The position numbers and the translations under genes are program-made. The notes below the pieces were generated by a model. The model was not told the origin of the DNA. It worked only from the letters and a program-made list of their open reading frames with translations, and made no database searches. A stretch of 64,000 nt of DNA from Parapedobacter tibetensis. Lineage in GTDB: Bacteria > Bacteroidota > Bacteroidia > Sphingobacteriales > Sphingobacteriaceae. Location of the stretch: positions 186,001 through 250,000 of the forward strand of contig NZ_JAMXBE010000001.1 in the NCBI RefSeq assembly GCF_024704835.1, in the 5' to 3' direction. This document shows positions 52,347 through 62,700 of the stretch, piece by piece; within the stretch, counting starts at the first letter, position 1; each line of letters starts with the position of its first letter.

Positions 52347-55300
52347 ATGATTCGTAACATCTTTTCCGTAGCGGTAATCCTAATCACAATGGTCACCACC
52401 ACCATGGCACAAAAACACCCTGAAAACACGCCGTTCCAAAAAGAATGGCGGCAAATAGACTCCCTCACGGGCAAAGGTCTACCTCAATCGGCTGCTAAAA
52501 TTGCCCGCCAGGTATTGGTTGCGGCCAAAGAAAAAAAAGATAATGCCAGCGCCATCAAGGCCCAAATCTTCCTGATGGGTGTGGATGAAAGCATACAGGA
52601 AAACGCAGATATCCGTAACCTACTCTTCGTCGATTCGCTGATTACAGAAAGCCAAGGTTCCGAAAAAGCACTTTGGCAAAGCATCAACGCAGAGCAATAT
52701 TGGCAATATTTTCAACAGAACCGCTGGAGGATATATAACCGTACACCCATCCAAGGGGAAGCTCCAACGGATATCGCCACATGGGATGCTCCGGCTTTCA
52801 TCAACAAAGCAAGTACACTATACCTCGCCTCCATTGCTGAAAGGGAGCAGTTAAAAGCTATCCCCGTAAAACGCTACATGCCCATTCTTGCTGAAGGAAA
52901 AAATACCCGGCATCTGCGTCCCACCTTATATGATTTCCTGGTATTCAGAGCCATCGAATTTTTCCAGGATGATGAAAAGGACGTGATAAGCCCGGCATAC
53001 CGATTTCAGGTGGATGGCGCACTGTGGTTTGAACCTGCCCAACGGTTTAGCGAAGTGAGGGTAAAACCTGCCGACCCAGATGCCCTGCACTTCAAAGCGC
53101 TGAGTCTCTATCAGGAAATCATTAGCTTCCATCTCAACGACAAGGAACCCGATGCACTCATCGATGCCGACCTGCATCGCTTGCAATTCGTACATACGCA
53201 TTCCGTAAATCCGCACAAAGACAGCCTGTATCTAGATGCCCTGTTTAGGCTTGAAAAGCAATATCGTAAGCATCCAGCATCAGCTGAAGTGTCTTTCCGC
53301 ATCGTGCAGCAACAATATGGGAATGGTGTTTCCCCTACCGATGGGCCCATACCGATGCGCTCCGGAACCCAACAGTCGGGCAAAAGGGATGTACCGGCTC
53401 TCCGAGCGAAATTGGAACAAATTATTGCGCAGCATCCTGATACGGAGGGCGCTGCCCATGCCACCGAGTTGCTCAACCAGATTCAGATGAAGGAAATCGC
53501 CCTTAAGGTAGAAGAGGTGAACATTCCTAAGCAAAATATCAGAGCCCTGATTACCTATCGGAATGTAGATAAAATCCACTTATCCCTCTATAAGATACCC
53601 ATAGGGTTTGAATTTCGTAGGGGCAATGATCAAGAAAGGGAAGCAACCAGGCAGGCACTCCAAGCGTTGGCACCAGTAAAGGCTTGGGAACAATCACTGC
53701 CGGGAACTGCCGACATGGAAACACATCATACCGAAATCAAAGTGGACGCTTTGCCTGCAGGCAGCTATGCACTGGTTGCTACGGTCAGCCCAAACTCGGG
53801 GGATTTGCCGAATCTGGATTTGGGTGAAGACAATAGCCTAATACACTTGATAGATTTTCAGGTATCGCGCCTCAGCTTGATAAGCAATACTGGCGGGAAA
53901 CAGGACTGGCTCTACGTTCTTGATCGCCAAACTGGGAAACCTGTTGCCCATGCCAAGGCACAGTATTGGGAGCAACGGTGGGATGCCGAAAAGCAAATAA
54001 ACGTATATAGCAAGCTGGCCGAAAACACAACTGACAAGGAGGGTAAATCAACCATTCCCAATGGAGACAGGCAATATACCAGAATAAACCGCATTACCCT
54101 CATCGCCGAGACAGACACCCTGAGGGCCGATGTCCATTTATATCGTTATCGTGACAATGCCGATGAACCAAAAGCCCATAGCAGTACATTCCTTTTTACT
54201 GATCGGGCCATCTACCGCCCCGGACAAACCATCTATTTTAAAGGCATTATGGTGGAACGCATCAACGAGGGGAAGAAAAACCGCGTACTGCCTAACCGTA
54301 AAACCGAGGTAACCTTATATGATGCTAACGGCCAAGTCGTGTCTACCACCAATGCAAAAAGCAACGAATTTGGTTCGTTTGAAGGCTCCTTTATAGCTCC
54401 CGAAACTGGCCTCACAGGTGAAATGCGCATTCAAGAGGAGCATGGGTCTGTCGCTTTCTCCGTGGAAGAATACAAGCGCCCCAAATTCTTCGTGGAGTTC
54501 GACACCTTAAAAGGCAACTATGCCCTCAATGAACAACTAACTGTAAAGGCTCATGCCAAAGCCTATGCGGGCAACAATATTGATGGTGCCGAGGTCAAAT
54601 ACCGGGTGGTGAGGCAAACGCGCTTCCCCTATTTCTGGGCCTATTACCGTTGGGGGCAACCTCAATCCCAAGAAATGGAAATCGCCAACGGAACTGCAAT
54701 AACCAAAGCTGATGGCACTTTTGAGGTGACCTTTGAAACTATACCCGACCGTAGCATCAACCCCGAAACGCTACCTACTTTTACCTATCAGATACATGCC
54801 GATGTGACGGATATCAGTGGTGAAACGCGGAGTGGAAGCCAACAGCTTCATGTTGGGTACCGATCCCTCCAAATCATAGCCGCAGTAGATGAAACCATCG
54901 AAAGCAAGGAGCTGACCCTTACGGCTTACACGCAGAATATGAATGGTGTATTCACGCCCGCGCAACTGCACCTAAACGTGGCTCCCCTGCGGTTTCCTGA
55001 AAAAATCTTCCGCAAGCGCTTATGGGAAAAACCTGACCAATTCGTATTATCCGAACAGGAATACCGGAATGCCTTTCCGGACGACGAATACCAAGAGGAA
55101 TCGAACTACCTGAATTGGGAAAAGGGTGAAACGGCCTACGAGACTTCTTTTACCACTACAGCGGATGGCCAGGTGACTATCCCCCAGTCGGCCTGGGGAG
55201 AAGAAGGCTGGTATGTACTGGAATTGAAAGGCAAAGACAAACAGGGCAATGAAATCACGGAAAGAAAATACACATATTTAGTAGATCCATCGGGGAAAAG

Positions 55301-58300
55301 TCTGCCACAACGCACCTTGCTCGTACATACCAACCAAAAGCGATATGAACCAGGCGATCAGCTGGAGTTATCAGTGAAGGCGGGGCATGAAGGCGCTTAC
55401 CTGCTTGAAAGCCGCACGCAGTCGGCCAACACACTGCCCTACCCAATAGGCGACCGGCAGCACATCGAACAACCCATCACCGAAAACGACCGCGGTGGCA
55501 TAGCCTACCAGTGGATTTATGTATACAACAACCGCGTATATACCGCGCAACACCAAGTCCAAGTACCTTGGTCAAATCGTGACCTCCAATTGGAATGGGC
55601 CACGCACCGCGATAAATTATTGCCCGGTGAACAGGAAGAGTGGACACTAACCGTCAAAGGAGACAAAAAAGACAACGTGGCTGCTGAACTGCTTACAGGG
55701 ATGTATGATGCCTCACTGGATGCATTCAAGCCACATCAATGGCGCTGGGATCGGTTTTCGCCCGACAATCTGTTGGGCAACTATTGGAATACCCAATACG
55801 GTTTTGGTAGTAAGGATGGCATCGAATGGAAAGACGGACTCAACTGGAGCCGCTCTGGCACGTCATATACCAAAATATACGACCGGCTGTATGATTTCGG
55901 ACGGCATCTACGCCAGCTAAGCGGGACAGGGATGATGATAAGAGGCATGGCTACTCCAACCGAACAGCGTATGGCCCTACCCGCTGGCGCTGCCAAGGAG
56001 GAGGCTGCAATGAGTGAAGCGGTGATCATGGGTTACGGAAAAGACCAATCAGATGGGAGCACACCCCCCCCACCTACCGAAAATGAGGAAAACATTGAAG
56101 CAGATCCGCTGACCAGCACACAGGTGCGTACAAATCTCCAAGAAACCGCCTTCTTTCTACCCCAGCTACGCACCGATTCAGCGGGCAGCGTAACCTTCAA
56201 ATTTACCATTCCCGAGGCACTTACCGAATGGAAGATGATGGCCTTTGCCCATACCCAAGACTGGAAAACGGGTTATCTGGAAGGCCGGGTGAAAACTCAG
56301 AAAGACTTGATGGTGATGCCCAACCTGCCTCGGTTTCTGCGTCAAGGTGATGATATCCATATCAGCGCCAAAATTAGCAACCTGGGCGAACAAGTAATAC
56401 AGGGAACGGCTCGCTTAGAAATACTAGATGCCACCACCCTGGAACCCATCACTACTAGTTTTATTGACGACACGGCAGAAAAGAATTTTTCGGCACGGCA
56501 AAGCCAAAGCACCGCTGTGAGTTGGGCACTCCAGATCCCTAATGGTCATTTTGAACCGGTAGTGGTCCGCATCACGGCCAAAGCAGGCAATTTTACCGAC
56601 GGTGAGGAAAACACACTACCCGTCATCACCAACCGGATGCTGGTAACCGAAACATTGCCCCTGCCGGTGCGGGGCAATGAAAGCAAATCATTCACGCTGC
56701 CTAAATTGCTGAATCCGGAAAGCAATACCTTATCACACCACGCCCTTACCGTGGAGTTCACCGGCAATCCGGCATGGTATGCTGTACAGGCCCTACCTTA
56801 CCTGATGGAATATCCTTACGAATGCGCCGAACAGGTATTCAACCGCTTCTATGCCAATGCACTGGCTGCACATATTGTGGCGCAATCGCCAAAAGTAAGT
56901 GCCATATTTGATCAATGGCGAGAAAGCGATACAACGGCGCTATTGTCTAACCTGGAGAAAAACCAAGAACTAAAATCCGCGCTGCTTGAAGAGACACCAT
57001 GGGTGATGGAAGCTAAAAATGAAAGTGAGCAGAAACGTCGGATAGCCTTGCTCTTTGACAGCCACAAGCTGGCGCAGGGCTTGCAACAAAACCTAACCAA
57101 ACTGGCTGAAATGCAACTGCCGGAGGGAAGCTTCCCTTGGTTCAGGGGCATGCAAAGCAACCGTTACATCACCCAATATATCATAACGGGGATTGCACGT
57201 CTGAAACATCTTGGTGTTGAAGCAGCAAATACCACTGTGGCCAAGGGAATCATAGACAAGGCTCTCCCCTACCTTGATCAACAAATTAAGGTTGACTACG
57301 ACCAATTGGTGGAACGCAAGGCAAAACTCGATGATCAGCAAATCGGGTACTCACATGTGCAATACCTATATATGCGCAGCTTCTTTGCCAGCACACCCCT
57401 GCCGGAAGCAAGTCGCAAGGCTTTTGGCTACTACCAAGCTCAAGCCAAAACATATTGGGCCCAATTCAACCCCTACCTCAAAGGCCAAATCGCCTTGGCG
57501 CTCCATCGCTCCAACAACGAGGACTCAACACCTGCTGATATCATGGCCTCCCTACGGGAAACCTCCATCCAACACGAGGAAATGGGCATGTACTGGAAAT
57601 CCATGCCACGGGGCTATTGGTGGCATGAGGCCCCCATTGAAGCTCAAGCACTGCTTGTAGAGGCTTTTGCCGAGATAGGCAAAAACACCCAAGCCGTAGA
57701 TGACCTGAAGGTATGGTTGCTCAAGCAAAAGCAAACCCAACACTGGAATACCACCAAAGCCACCGCAGATGCCATTTATGCGTTGCTGTTGCAGGGCAGC
57801 GACTGGTTGGCCAACGAGCCCATTGTAAATATCACCCTGGGGCAGGAACATATAAGCTCCACCGAAGTGAAGGCCGAGGCCGGAACAGGGTATTTCAAGA
57901 AGCGTTTTGAAGGCGATGCCGTAAAACAAGATATGGGCAATATTACCGTAAAGGTAGATAAAGTCGTCAACGAGGGTGTCGCTTGGGGAGCTGTGTATTG
58001 GCAATATTTCGAAAACCTCGATAAGATCACATCCGCAGAAACCCCGCTCAGCCTGCGCAAACAACTTTACATCGAGCGCAATACGGACAGTGGCCCTGTA
58101 CTCACTGAAATCACGGAAGGTAATGCGCTGAAGGTAGGTGACAAGGTGAAAATTCGCATCGAACTCCGTGTAGACCGCGATATGGAATACGTGCACTTGA
58201 AGGATATGCGGGCAGCTTGCTTTGAACCAATCAACGTATTGAGCGGATACCGTTATCAAGGCGGATTGGGCTACTATGAAAGCACCAAAGATGTCTCCAC

Positions 58301-58463
58301 CAACTTTTTCTTCGATTACCTGCGTAAAGGGACGTATGTGTTTGAGTATCCGGTGTTCGTGTCACAAGCAGGGGATTTCTCCAATGGCATCAGTACCATC
58401 CAGTGTATGTATGCACCAGAATTCAGTAGCCACAGCGCGGGGATAAGGGTGTCGGTGGAGTAG
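52347..58463 (+). CDS. Alpha-2-macroglobulin family protein with thioester motif
   Basis: A 2038-residue exported protein from the ATG at 52347, which begins a standard signal peptide ending TTTMAQ; the in-frame start at 52323 is less likely. An N-terminal helical/MG region (to about 600) is followed by the MG2 hallmark FTDRAIYRPGQTIYFKG. A Pro/Glu-rich segment near residue 1235 (STPPPPTENEENIEAD) resembles a bait region, then comes LTEWKMMAFAHTQDWKTG. The thioester motif YPYECAEQ is intact, with Cys1493 and Gln1496. Such proteins trap proteases in the periplasm. It is not beside a pbpC gene, the usual partner in Proteobacteria. Confidence 0.92.
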   Translation: MIRNIFSVAVILITMVTTTMAQKHPENTPFQKEWRQIDSLTGKGLPQSAAKIARQVLVAAKEKKDNASAIKAQIFLMGVDESIQENADIRNLLFVDSLITESQGSEKALWQSINAEQYWQYFQQNRWRIYNRTPIQGEAPTDIATWDAPAFINKASTLYLASIAEREQLKAIPVKRYMPILAEGKNTRHLRPTLYDFLVFRAIEFFQDDEKDVISPAYRFQVDGALWFEPAQRFSEVRVKPADPDALHFKALSLYQEIISFHLNDKEPDALIDADLHRLQFVHTHSVNPHKDSLYLDALFRLEKQYRKHPASAEVSFRIVQQQYGNGVSPTDGPIPMRSGTQQSGKRDVPALRAKLEQIIAQHPDTEGAAHATELLNQIQMKEIALKVEEVNIPKQNIRALITYRNVDKIHLSLYKIPIGFEFRRGNDQEREATRQALQALAPVKAWEQSLPGTADMETHHTEIKVDALPAGSYALVATVSPNSGDLPNLDLGEDNSLIHLIDFQVSRLSLISNTGGKQDWLYVLDRQTGKPVAHAKAQYWEQRWDAEKQINVYSKLAENTTDKEGKSTIPNGDRQYTRINRITLIAETDTLRADVHLYRYRDNADEPKAHSSTFLFTDRAIYRPGQTIYFKGIMVERINEGKKNRVLPNRKTEVTLYDANGQVVSTTNAKSNEFGSFEGSFIAPETGLTGEMRIQEEHGSVAFSVEEYKRPKFFVEFDTLKGNYALNEQLTVKAHAKAYAGNNIDGAEVKYRVVRQTRFPYFWAYYRWGQPQSQEMEIANGTAITKADGTFEVTFETIPDRSINPETLPTFTYQIHADVTDISGETRSGSQQLHVGYRSLQIIAAVDETIESKELTLTAYTQNMNGVFTPAQLHLNVAPLRFPEKIFRKRLWEKPDQFVLSEQEYRNAFPDDEYQEESNYLNWEKGETAYETSFTTTADGQVTIPQSAWGEEGWYVLELKGKDKQGNEITERKYTYLVDPSGKSLPQRTLLVHTNQKRYEPGDQLELSVKAGHEGAYLLESRTQSANTLPYPIGDRQHIEQPITENDRGGIAYQWIYVYNNRVYTAQHQVQVPWSNRDLQLEWATHRDKLLPGEQEEWTLTVKGDKKDNVAAELLTGMYDASLDAFKPHQWRWDRFSPDNLLGNYWNTQYGFGSKDGIEWKDGLNWSRSGTSYTKIYDRLYDFGRHLRQLSGTGMMIRGMATPTEQRMALPAGAAKEEAAMSEAVIMGYGKDQSDGSTPPPPTENEENIEADPLTSTQVRTNLQETAFFLPQLRTDSAGSVTFKFTIPEALTEWKMMAFAHTQDWKTGYLEGRVKTQKDLMVMPNLPRFLRQGDDIHISAKISNLGEQVIQGTARLEILDATTLEPITTSFIDDTAEKNFSARQSQSTAVSWALQIPNGHFEPVVVRITAKAGNFTDGEENTLPVITNRMLVTETLPLPVRGNESKSFTLPKLLNPESNTLSHHALTVEFTGNPAWYAVQALPYLMEYPYECAEQVFNRFYANALAAHIVAQSPKVSAIFDQWRESDTTALLSNLEKNQELKSALLEETPWVMEAKNESEQKRRIALLFDSHKLAQGLQQNLTKLAEMQLPEGSFPWFRGMQSNRYITQYIITGIARLKHLGVEAANTTVAKGIIDKALPYLDQQIKVDYDQLVERKAKLDDQQIGYSHVQYLYMRSFFASTPLPEASRKAFGYYQAQAKTYWAQFNPYLKGQIALALHRSNNEDSTPADIMASLRETSIQHEEMGMYWKSMPRGYWWHEAPIEAQALLVEAFAEIGKNTQAVDDLKVWLLKQKQTQHWNTTKATADAIYALLLQGSDWLANEPIVNITLGQEHISSTEVKAEAGTGYFKKRFEGDAVKQDMGNITVKVDKVVNEGVAWGAVYWQYFENLDKITSAETPLSLRKQLYIERNTDSGPVLTEITEGNALKVGDKVKIRIELRVDRDMEYVHLKDMRAACFEPINVLSGYRYQGGLGYYESTKDVSTNFFFDYLRKGTYVFEYPVFVSQAGDFSNGISTIQCMYAPEFSSHSAGIRVSVE

Positions 58464-58552
58464 AAGATATGTGGTGTGAGATGTGAGATAGGCTATAGAA
58501 TCATCAAAATTTCGTATTATTGCGTGACTTTAATACATGGTGAGATCAAGGA

Positions 58553-58572
58553 GTCTAATATCTAACGTCTAA
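58553..58572. repeat. Short degenerate TCTAA-type intergenic repeat
   Basis: Direct repeats of TCTAAT/TCTAAC/TCTAAA occur before parE, preceded at about 58472-58490 by GTGTGAGATGTGAGAT, another short direct repeat. Such low-complexity intergenic repeats are common in Bacteroidota. No function is evident. Confidence 0.4.
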
Positions 58573-58577
58573 ATAAA

Positions 58578-60446
58578 ATGACAGCAGCATACAACGAAGA
58601 TAGCATACGATCACTAGATTGGAAAGAGCACATCCGACTAAGGCCAGGGATGTATATCGGCAAGCTGGGTGATGGCTCGGCTTATGACGATGGCATCTAT
58701 GTACTCCTTAAGGAAGTGATGGATAACTCCATAGACGAATTTGTAATGGGCGCTGGAAAAACCATCGAAATCACTGTCAACGAACAAAAAGTGTCCGTAC
58801 GTGATTACGGCCGAGGCATCCCGTTGGGTTCAGTAGTGGATGTGGTATCAAAAATCAATACCGGCGGCAAGTACGACAGCAAAGCTTTCCAAAAATCCGT
58901 AGGACTCAACGGGGTGGGAACTAAAGCGGTTAATGCACTTTCCTCATCATTCACTGTGCAATCCTACCGCCAAGGGAAGACCCGTATTGCTGAATTCAGT
59001 CAAGGAGAACTCCTCAAAGACGAGGAAAAAGATACCACCCAACGCAACGGTACAGCGGTAATCTTTTACCCTGACGACAGCATTTTCAGGCATTATCATT
59101 ACCGTCCGGAATTTGTAGAGAACATGATTTGGTATTATGTCTTTCTAAACTCCGGACTAACCATCAATTTTAATGGGCAAAAGTTCGTGTCTGAAAATGG
59201 CCTGAAAGACTTGCTCGAACGCAACATCGATACGGAATCCATGCGTTATCCCATCATCCACCTGAAGGGAGAAGACATTGAAATCGCCATCACCCATGGA
59301 CAGCAATATGGTGAGGAATATTACTCCTTTGTGAACGGGCAACATACCACCCAGGGCGGCACACATCAAGCAGCATTCCGCGAGGCAGTGGTGAAAACTG
59401 TTCGTGAGTTTTATAAGAAGGATTTCGAGGCCGCTGATGTCCGGGCATCCGTCATCGGGGCCATCGCCATCAAAGTACAGGAACCCGTTTTTGAGTCGCA
59501 GACCAAAACCAAGCTCGGATCGCAGAATATTGGTCCAGAGGGGCCTACCGTCCGCACTTTCATCAATGATTTTGTGAAAAAAGCACTTGATGATTACTTA
59601 CATAGGCATTCCGATACCGCCGATGCCTTGCTCAAGCGTATCCTTCAGTCCGAACGCGAACGAAAAGATATTGCGGGTATCAAAAAACTGGCCAACGAAC
59701 GGGCAAAAAAAGCATCGCTACATAACCGAAAGCTGCGCGATTGTAAAATTCACTATGGCGACAAGCATGAGCGGGCTATGGAGACCACCCTATTTATCAC
59801 AGAGGGCGATTCGGCCAGTGGCTCCATTACCAAATCACGTGATGTGCAGACCCAAGCTGTATTCAGCCTCAAAGGGAAACCCCTTAACGCCTTTGGCCTC
59901 ACCAAAAAGGTGGTATACGAAAATGAGGAGTTTAACCTATTGCAACATGCACTCAATATTGAAGATGGGTTAGATGGACTACGTTATAACAACATTGTCA
60001 TCGCCACGGATGCCGATGTGGACGGCATGCACATCCGTTTATTGATTATGACCTTCTTCCTGCAATTTTTCCCCGATCTCGTGAAAGCGGGCCATGTATC
60101 CATCCTGCAAACGCCGTTGTTCCGTGTGCGCAACAAAAAAGAAACCATTTATTGCTATAGCGACGTGGAGCGCCAATACGCTATGCTGAAATTGGGTAGT
60201 AAACCTGAAATCACTCGCTTCAAGGGGCTGGGTGAGATTTCGCCGGACGAATTTGGGCTATTTATAGGCAAGGACATGCGCTTGGACCCTGTAATTCTTT
60301 CGAAGGATCAGAAAATTATCCAATTGCTTGAATATTACATGGGCAAGAACACTCCCGATAGGCAAAAACACATTGTAAACAACCTCCGGGTAGAGGTAGA
60401 TATCGCTGAGCAGCAAAAAACAACAGCAGAAGAACTAGTGGCTTGA
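58578..60446 (+). CDS. parE: DNA topoisomerase IV subunit B (ParE/GyrB type)
   Basis: A 622-residue type IIA topoisomerase ATPase subunit. The GHKL ATPase has [19 protein letters not shown] and GRGIPLG, with the [11 protein letters not shown] loop. The TOPRIM domain has [11 protein letters not shown] and the metal-binding DADVDGMHI, with [10 protein letters not shown] near the end. The length is that of ParE-type subunits rather than GyrB with an insert. It decatenates chromosomes together with a ParC subunit, which is not adjacent here. purU follows 9 bp later from its ATG. Confidence 0.93.
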   Translation: MTAAYNEDSIRSLDWKEHIRLRPGMYIGKLGDGSAYDDGIYVLLKEVMDNSIDEFVMGAGKTIEITVNEQKVSVRDYGRGIPLGSVVDVVSKINTGGKYDSKAFQKSVGLNGVGTKAVNALSSSFTVQSYRQGKTRIAEFSQGELLKDEEKDTTQRNGTAVIFYPDDSIFRHYHYRPEFVENMIWYYVFLNSGLTINFNGQKFVSENGLKDLLERNIDTESMRYPIIHLKGEDIEIAITHGQQYGEEYYSFVNGQHTTQGGTHQAAFREAVVKTVREFYKKDFEAADVRASVIGAIAIKVQEPVFESQTKTKLGSQNIGPEGPTVRTFINDFVKKALDDYLHRHSDTADALLKRILQSERERKDIAGIKKLANERAKKASLHNRKLRDCKIHYGDKHERAMETTLFITEGDSASGSITKSRDVQTQAVFSLKGKPLNAFGLTKKVVYENEEFNLLQHALNIEDGLDGLRYNNIVIATDADVDGMHIRLLIMTFFLQFFPDLVKAGHVSILQTPLFRVRNKKETIYCYSDVERQYAMLKLGSKPEITRFKGLGEISPDEFGLFIGKDMRLDPVILSKDQKIIQLLEYYMGKNTPDRQKHIVNNLRVEVDIAEQQKTTAEELVA

Positions 60447-60455
60447 TGTAATGTG

Positions 60456-61298
60456 ATGACTGACCAGACCTTAATCTTAATCCAATGCCGTGATGCCGTA
60501 GGCTTGGTGGCATTGATAGCCAATACCGTTGCCGCCCATAAGCTCAACATTGTGACCATGCGTGAATATGTGGATGAAGCGGCAAACCGCTTCTATGTAC
60601 GCATTGTTTGTGCCGGCGGAGCAAATAATATACAACAGCTTACTGATGAACTGTTGGTTGAACTCCCCGAAGGGGCCAATGTGCACGTAAATCCCCCGCA
60701 ACAAAAACGCCTGGCCATTTTGGTTACCAAAGAACACCACTGTTTGGGTGATATCATTATCCGCCATTTTTTCAATACATTGGGGGCTGAAATTTGCTGT
60801 GTGGTGAGCAATTACGATAATTTAAGGGCTTTTACTGAACGTTTTGCCATTCCTTTCCACCATGTGGCTCATGAGGGGAAAACGAAAGAAGATTTTGAAA
60901 TCGAGATTGGCCACATCCTTGAACGCTATCAACCAGATTACCTGGTGCTGGCCAAATTCATGCGTATCCTCTCGCCCACTTTCGTGGAGCGTTATCCGGG
61001 ACAGATTATCAACATCCACCACTCATTCCTCCCCGCATTCATTGGAGCCAATCCATATAAGCAGGCCCACGCCCGCGGCGTCAAATTAATTGGAGCCACA
61101 GCCCATTTTGTGACCAATGATCTCGACGAAGGCCCAATCATTGCGCAGGATACCAAATCCGTAAACCACAGCTACACGGTGAAAGATATGGTACGAGCCG
61201 GAAAGGAAGTGGAAAAATCGGTGTTGAGCAAGGCGTTGTCATTGGTTATTGAAGACCGTGTCATCATCACAGGCAATAAAACGGTAATCTTTGAGTGA
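60456..61298 (+). CDS. purU: Formyltetrahydrofolate deformylase
   Basis: A 280-residue cytoplasmic enzyme that hydrolyses 10-formyltetrahydrofolate to formate and tetrahydrofolate, supplying formate for purine synthesis. The N-terminal 85 residues are an ACT domain (LILIQCRDAVGLVALIANTV). The formyltransferase-like domain has FHHVAHEGKTK, LAKFMRILSP and the catalytic INIHHSFLPAF with TAHFVTNDLDEGPIIAQD. The ATG at 60456 is preferred over the GTG one codon earlier. It follows parE by 9 bp and is probably co-transcribed. Confidence 0.94.
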   Translation: MTDQTLILIQCRDAVGLVALIANTVAAHKLNIVTMREYVDEAANRFYVRIVCAGGANNIQQLTDELLVELPEGANVHVNPPQQKRLAILVTKEHHCLGDIIIRHFFNTLGAEICCVVSNYDNLRAFTERFAIPFHHVAHEGKTKEDFEIEIGHILERYQPDYLVLAKFMRILSPTFVERYPGQIINIHHSFLPAFIGANPYKQAHARGVKLIGATAHFVTNDLDEGPIIAQDTKSVNHSYTVKDMVRAGKEVEKSVLSKALSLVIEDRVIITGNKTVIFE

Positions 61299-61309
61299 TA
61301 ATGGACTGC

Positions 61310-61636
61310 CTATAAAAAATCCTCGCGTACAGGACTGAATGCATCAACCAGTATACCCGCATTGATACAGTGACACCCGTGTAACGTATTGGGTGGTATC
61401 AAACAGGTGTCACCTGCCTCTATGGTAAAGGTTTCATCGGCAATGGTGTACTCAAACGTGCCGCTTTCTACATAGCTGATTTGGGTATGCGGATGCTGGT
61501 GTCCGGCGCCGATACTCCCTACTTCGAACCTAACCTTTACGACCATCAAGTCCGCATTGTAAGACATCACTTTGCGGCTGACGCCTGCTCCAAGATCTTC
61601 CCAAGCACGTTTTTCATCATTGATAAACAATCCCAT
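61310..61636 (-). CDS. Single-domain cupin protein
   Basis: A 108-residue cupin. Motif 1 is seen as GSIGAGHQHPHTQISYVESGTFEYTI, split at its histidines (GHQHPHTQ) and glutamate, and motif 2 as EAGDTCLIPPNTLHGCH. It should form a small metal-binding beta-barrel. Such proteins resemble KdgF-like pectin-degradation enzymes or sugar-binding regulators, but the reaction is not known. It follows the methyltransferase gene by 18 bp on the same strand, and converges on purU with an 11-bp gap. Confidence 0.85.
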   Translation of the reverse strand: MGLFINDEKRAWEDLGAGVSRKVMSYNADLMVVKVRFEVGSIGAGHQHPHTQISYVESGTFEYTIADETFTIEAGDTCLIPPNTLHGCHCINAGILVDAFSPVREDFL

Positions 61637-61654
61637 CGATAGTCTAAATAGCCG

Positions 61655-62551
61655 TTATCCAATTTTCCTGAATTTCCCAAATACGCCTAGAGGCAGTTTG
61701 CTCCCTGCTGTAGCTTGCAGATACAATTCACCCGTTTCCAGGTTTGGCACTTGGGGCAAAAATGTTTTTACCAAATTTTCCACAATAACAGATGAAAAGC
61801 CCAGTGAGTAGGTATTAAGGATCAAAAAATGTTCGCTGGGATCCAGCAATTGTACAACATCACGCATCATCTCGGCAATATGGTCCTCAAGTTTCCATTT
61901 CTCCCCTTTGGGACCATGCCCATAGGCAGGGGGATCCAATATGATGCCCTGATAGATATTGCCACGTTTCAACTCACGCTTCACAAATTTCAACGCATCC
62001 TCCACTACCCATCGAATACCGGATAGCCCGGAAAGCTCCTGGTTTTCATTGGCCCAGGTAACCACTTGCTTGATGGAATCGATATGTGTAGTGTCGGCAC
62101 CGGCAGCTTTGGCCACCAGTGAGGCCCCTCCTGTGTAAGCAAAGAGGTTCAACACTTTAGGGCTGGGTGTCTTGAAGGATTTTATGGTATTGGATATAAA
62201 ATCCCAATTGACCGCCTGTTCGGGGAAAACCCCTACATGCTTGAATGCGGTGAGGCCAAGACGTAGCTTGATGGTTATATCAGCGTTTTTGTAGCTTATA
62301 TGCCAACGGTCGGGTATTTTGGGGTTCTTTTTAAGCCAATCTCCACTCGTGGCAGACCGCCCTTTGAAACGAATATCATGGCGCTTGTTCCATTCGGATT
62401 CGGGCAGCGCTTTGGGCCATATAGCTTGGGGTTCAGGGCGTATCAGCACCACGTTGCCAAAGCGTTCGAGCTTTTCGAAATCACCACAATCAATGAGTTC
62501 ATAATCTTCCCAGTGCTTTGGGGTGAGGAGTTGGATGTTGTTTGATGCCAA
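61655..62551 (-). CDS. Class I SAM-dependent methyltransferase (RlmI/RlmK-like)
   Basis: A 298-residue enzyme of the rRNA large-subunit methyltransferase group. The SAM-binding motif I is VLNLFAYTGGASLVAKAAGA, and the catalytic loop is GIILDPPAYGHGPKGEKW, where DPPAYG is typical of the RlmI/RlmK/YccW family. The PUA domain of full RlmI is missing; the N-terminal 90 residues instead form a short beta domain. It probably methylates a cytosine or guanine in rRNA, by analogy. It heads a two-gene unit with the cupin. Confidence 0.85.
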   Translation of the reverse strand: MASNNIQLLTPKHWEDYELIDCGDFEKLERFGNVVLIRPEPQAIWPKALPESEWNKRHDIRFKGRSATSGDWLKKNPKIPDRWHISYKNADITIKLRLGLTAFKHVGVFPEQAVNWDFISNTIKSFKTPSPKVLNLFAYTGGASLVAKAAGADTTHIDSIKQVVTWANENQELSGLSGIRWVVEDALKFVKRELKRGNIYQGIILDPPAYGHGPKGEKWKLEDHIAEMMRDVVQLLDPSEHFLILNTYSLGFSSVIVENLVKTFLPQVPNLETGELYLQATAGSKLPLGVFGKFRKIG

Positions 62552-62569
62552 GTGTCAAGTATTTTGTGG

Positions 62570-62700
62570 CAAAGATAAAGATATCACGCTGTTTCTCGCA
62601 GAGAACGCTAAGGATTTCGCAAAGTCCGCTTAGAACTCCCCTTTGCGAGCTCCACGTGAAAAAACTTCGCGTCCTTTGCGTGAAATACTCAAAACCGCTC
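62570..62700. repeat. Interspersed GCAAAG/CTTTGCG-type intergenic repeat
   Basis: The 137-bp gap holds several degenerate copies of a TTTGCG/CGCAAAG unit, for example TTTCTCGCAGAGAACGC, TTTCGCAAAG, CTTTGCGAG and CCTTTGCGTGAAA. Such stretches recur in Bacteroidota genomes as non-coding repeats. CCACGTGAAA within it (62652-62661) resembles part of a parS site. The element may also terminate or separate the flanking minus-strand genes. Confidence 0.5.

Noticed and set aside
57552-58259. 235-codon minus-strand open frame
   Set aside because: Antisense shadow of the alpha-2-macroglobulin C-terminus.
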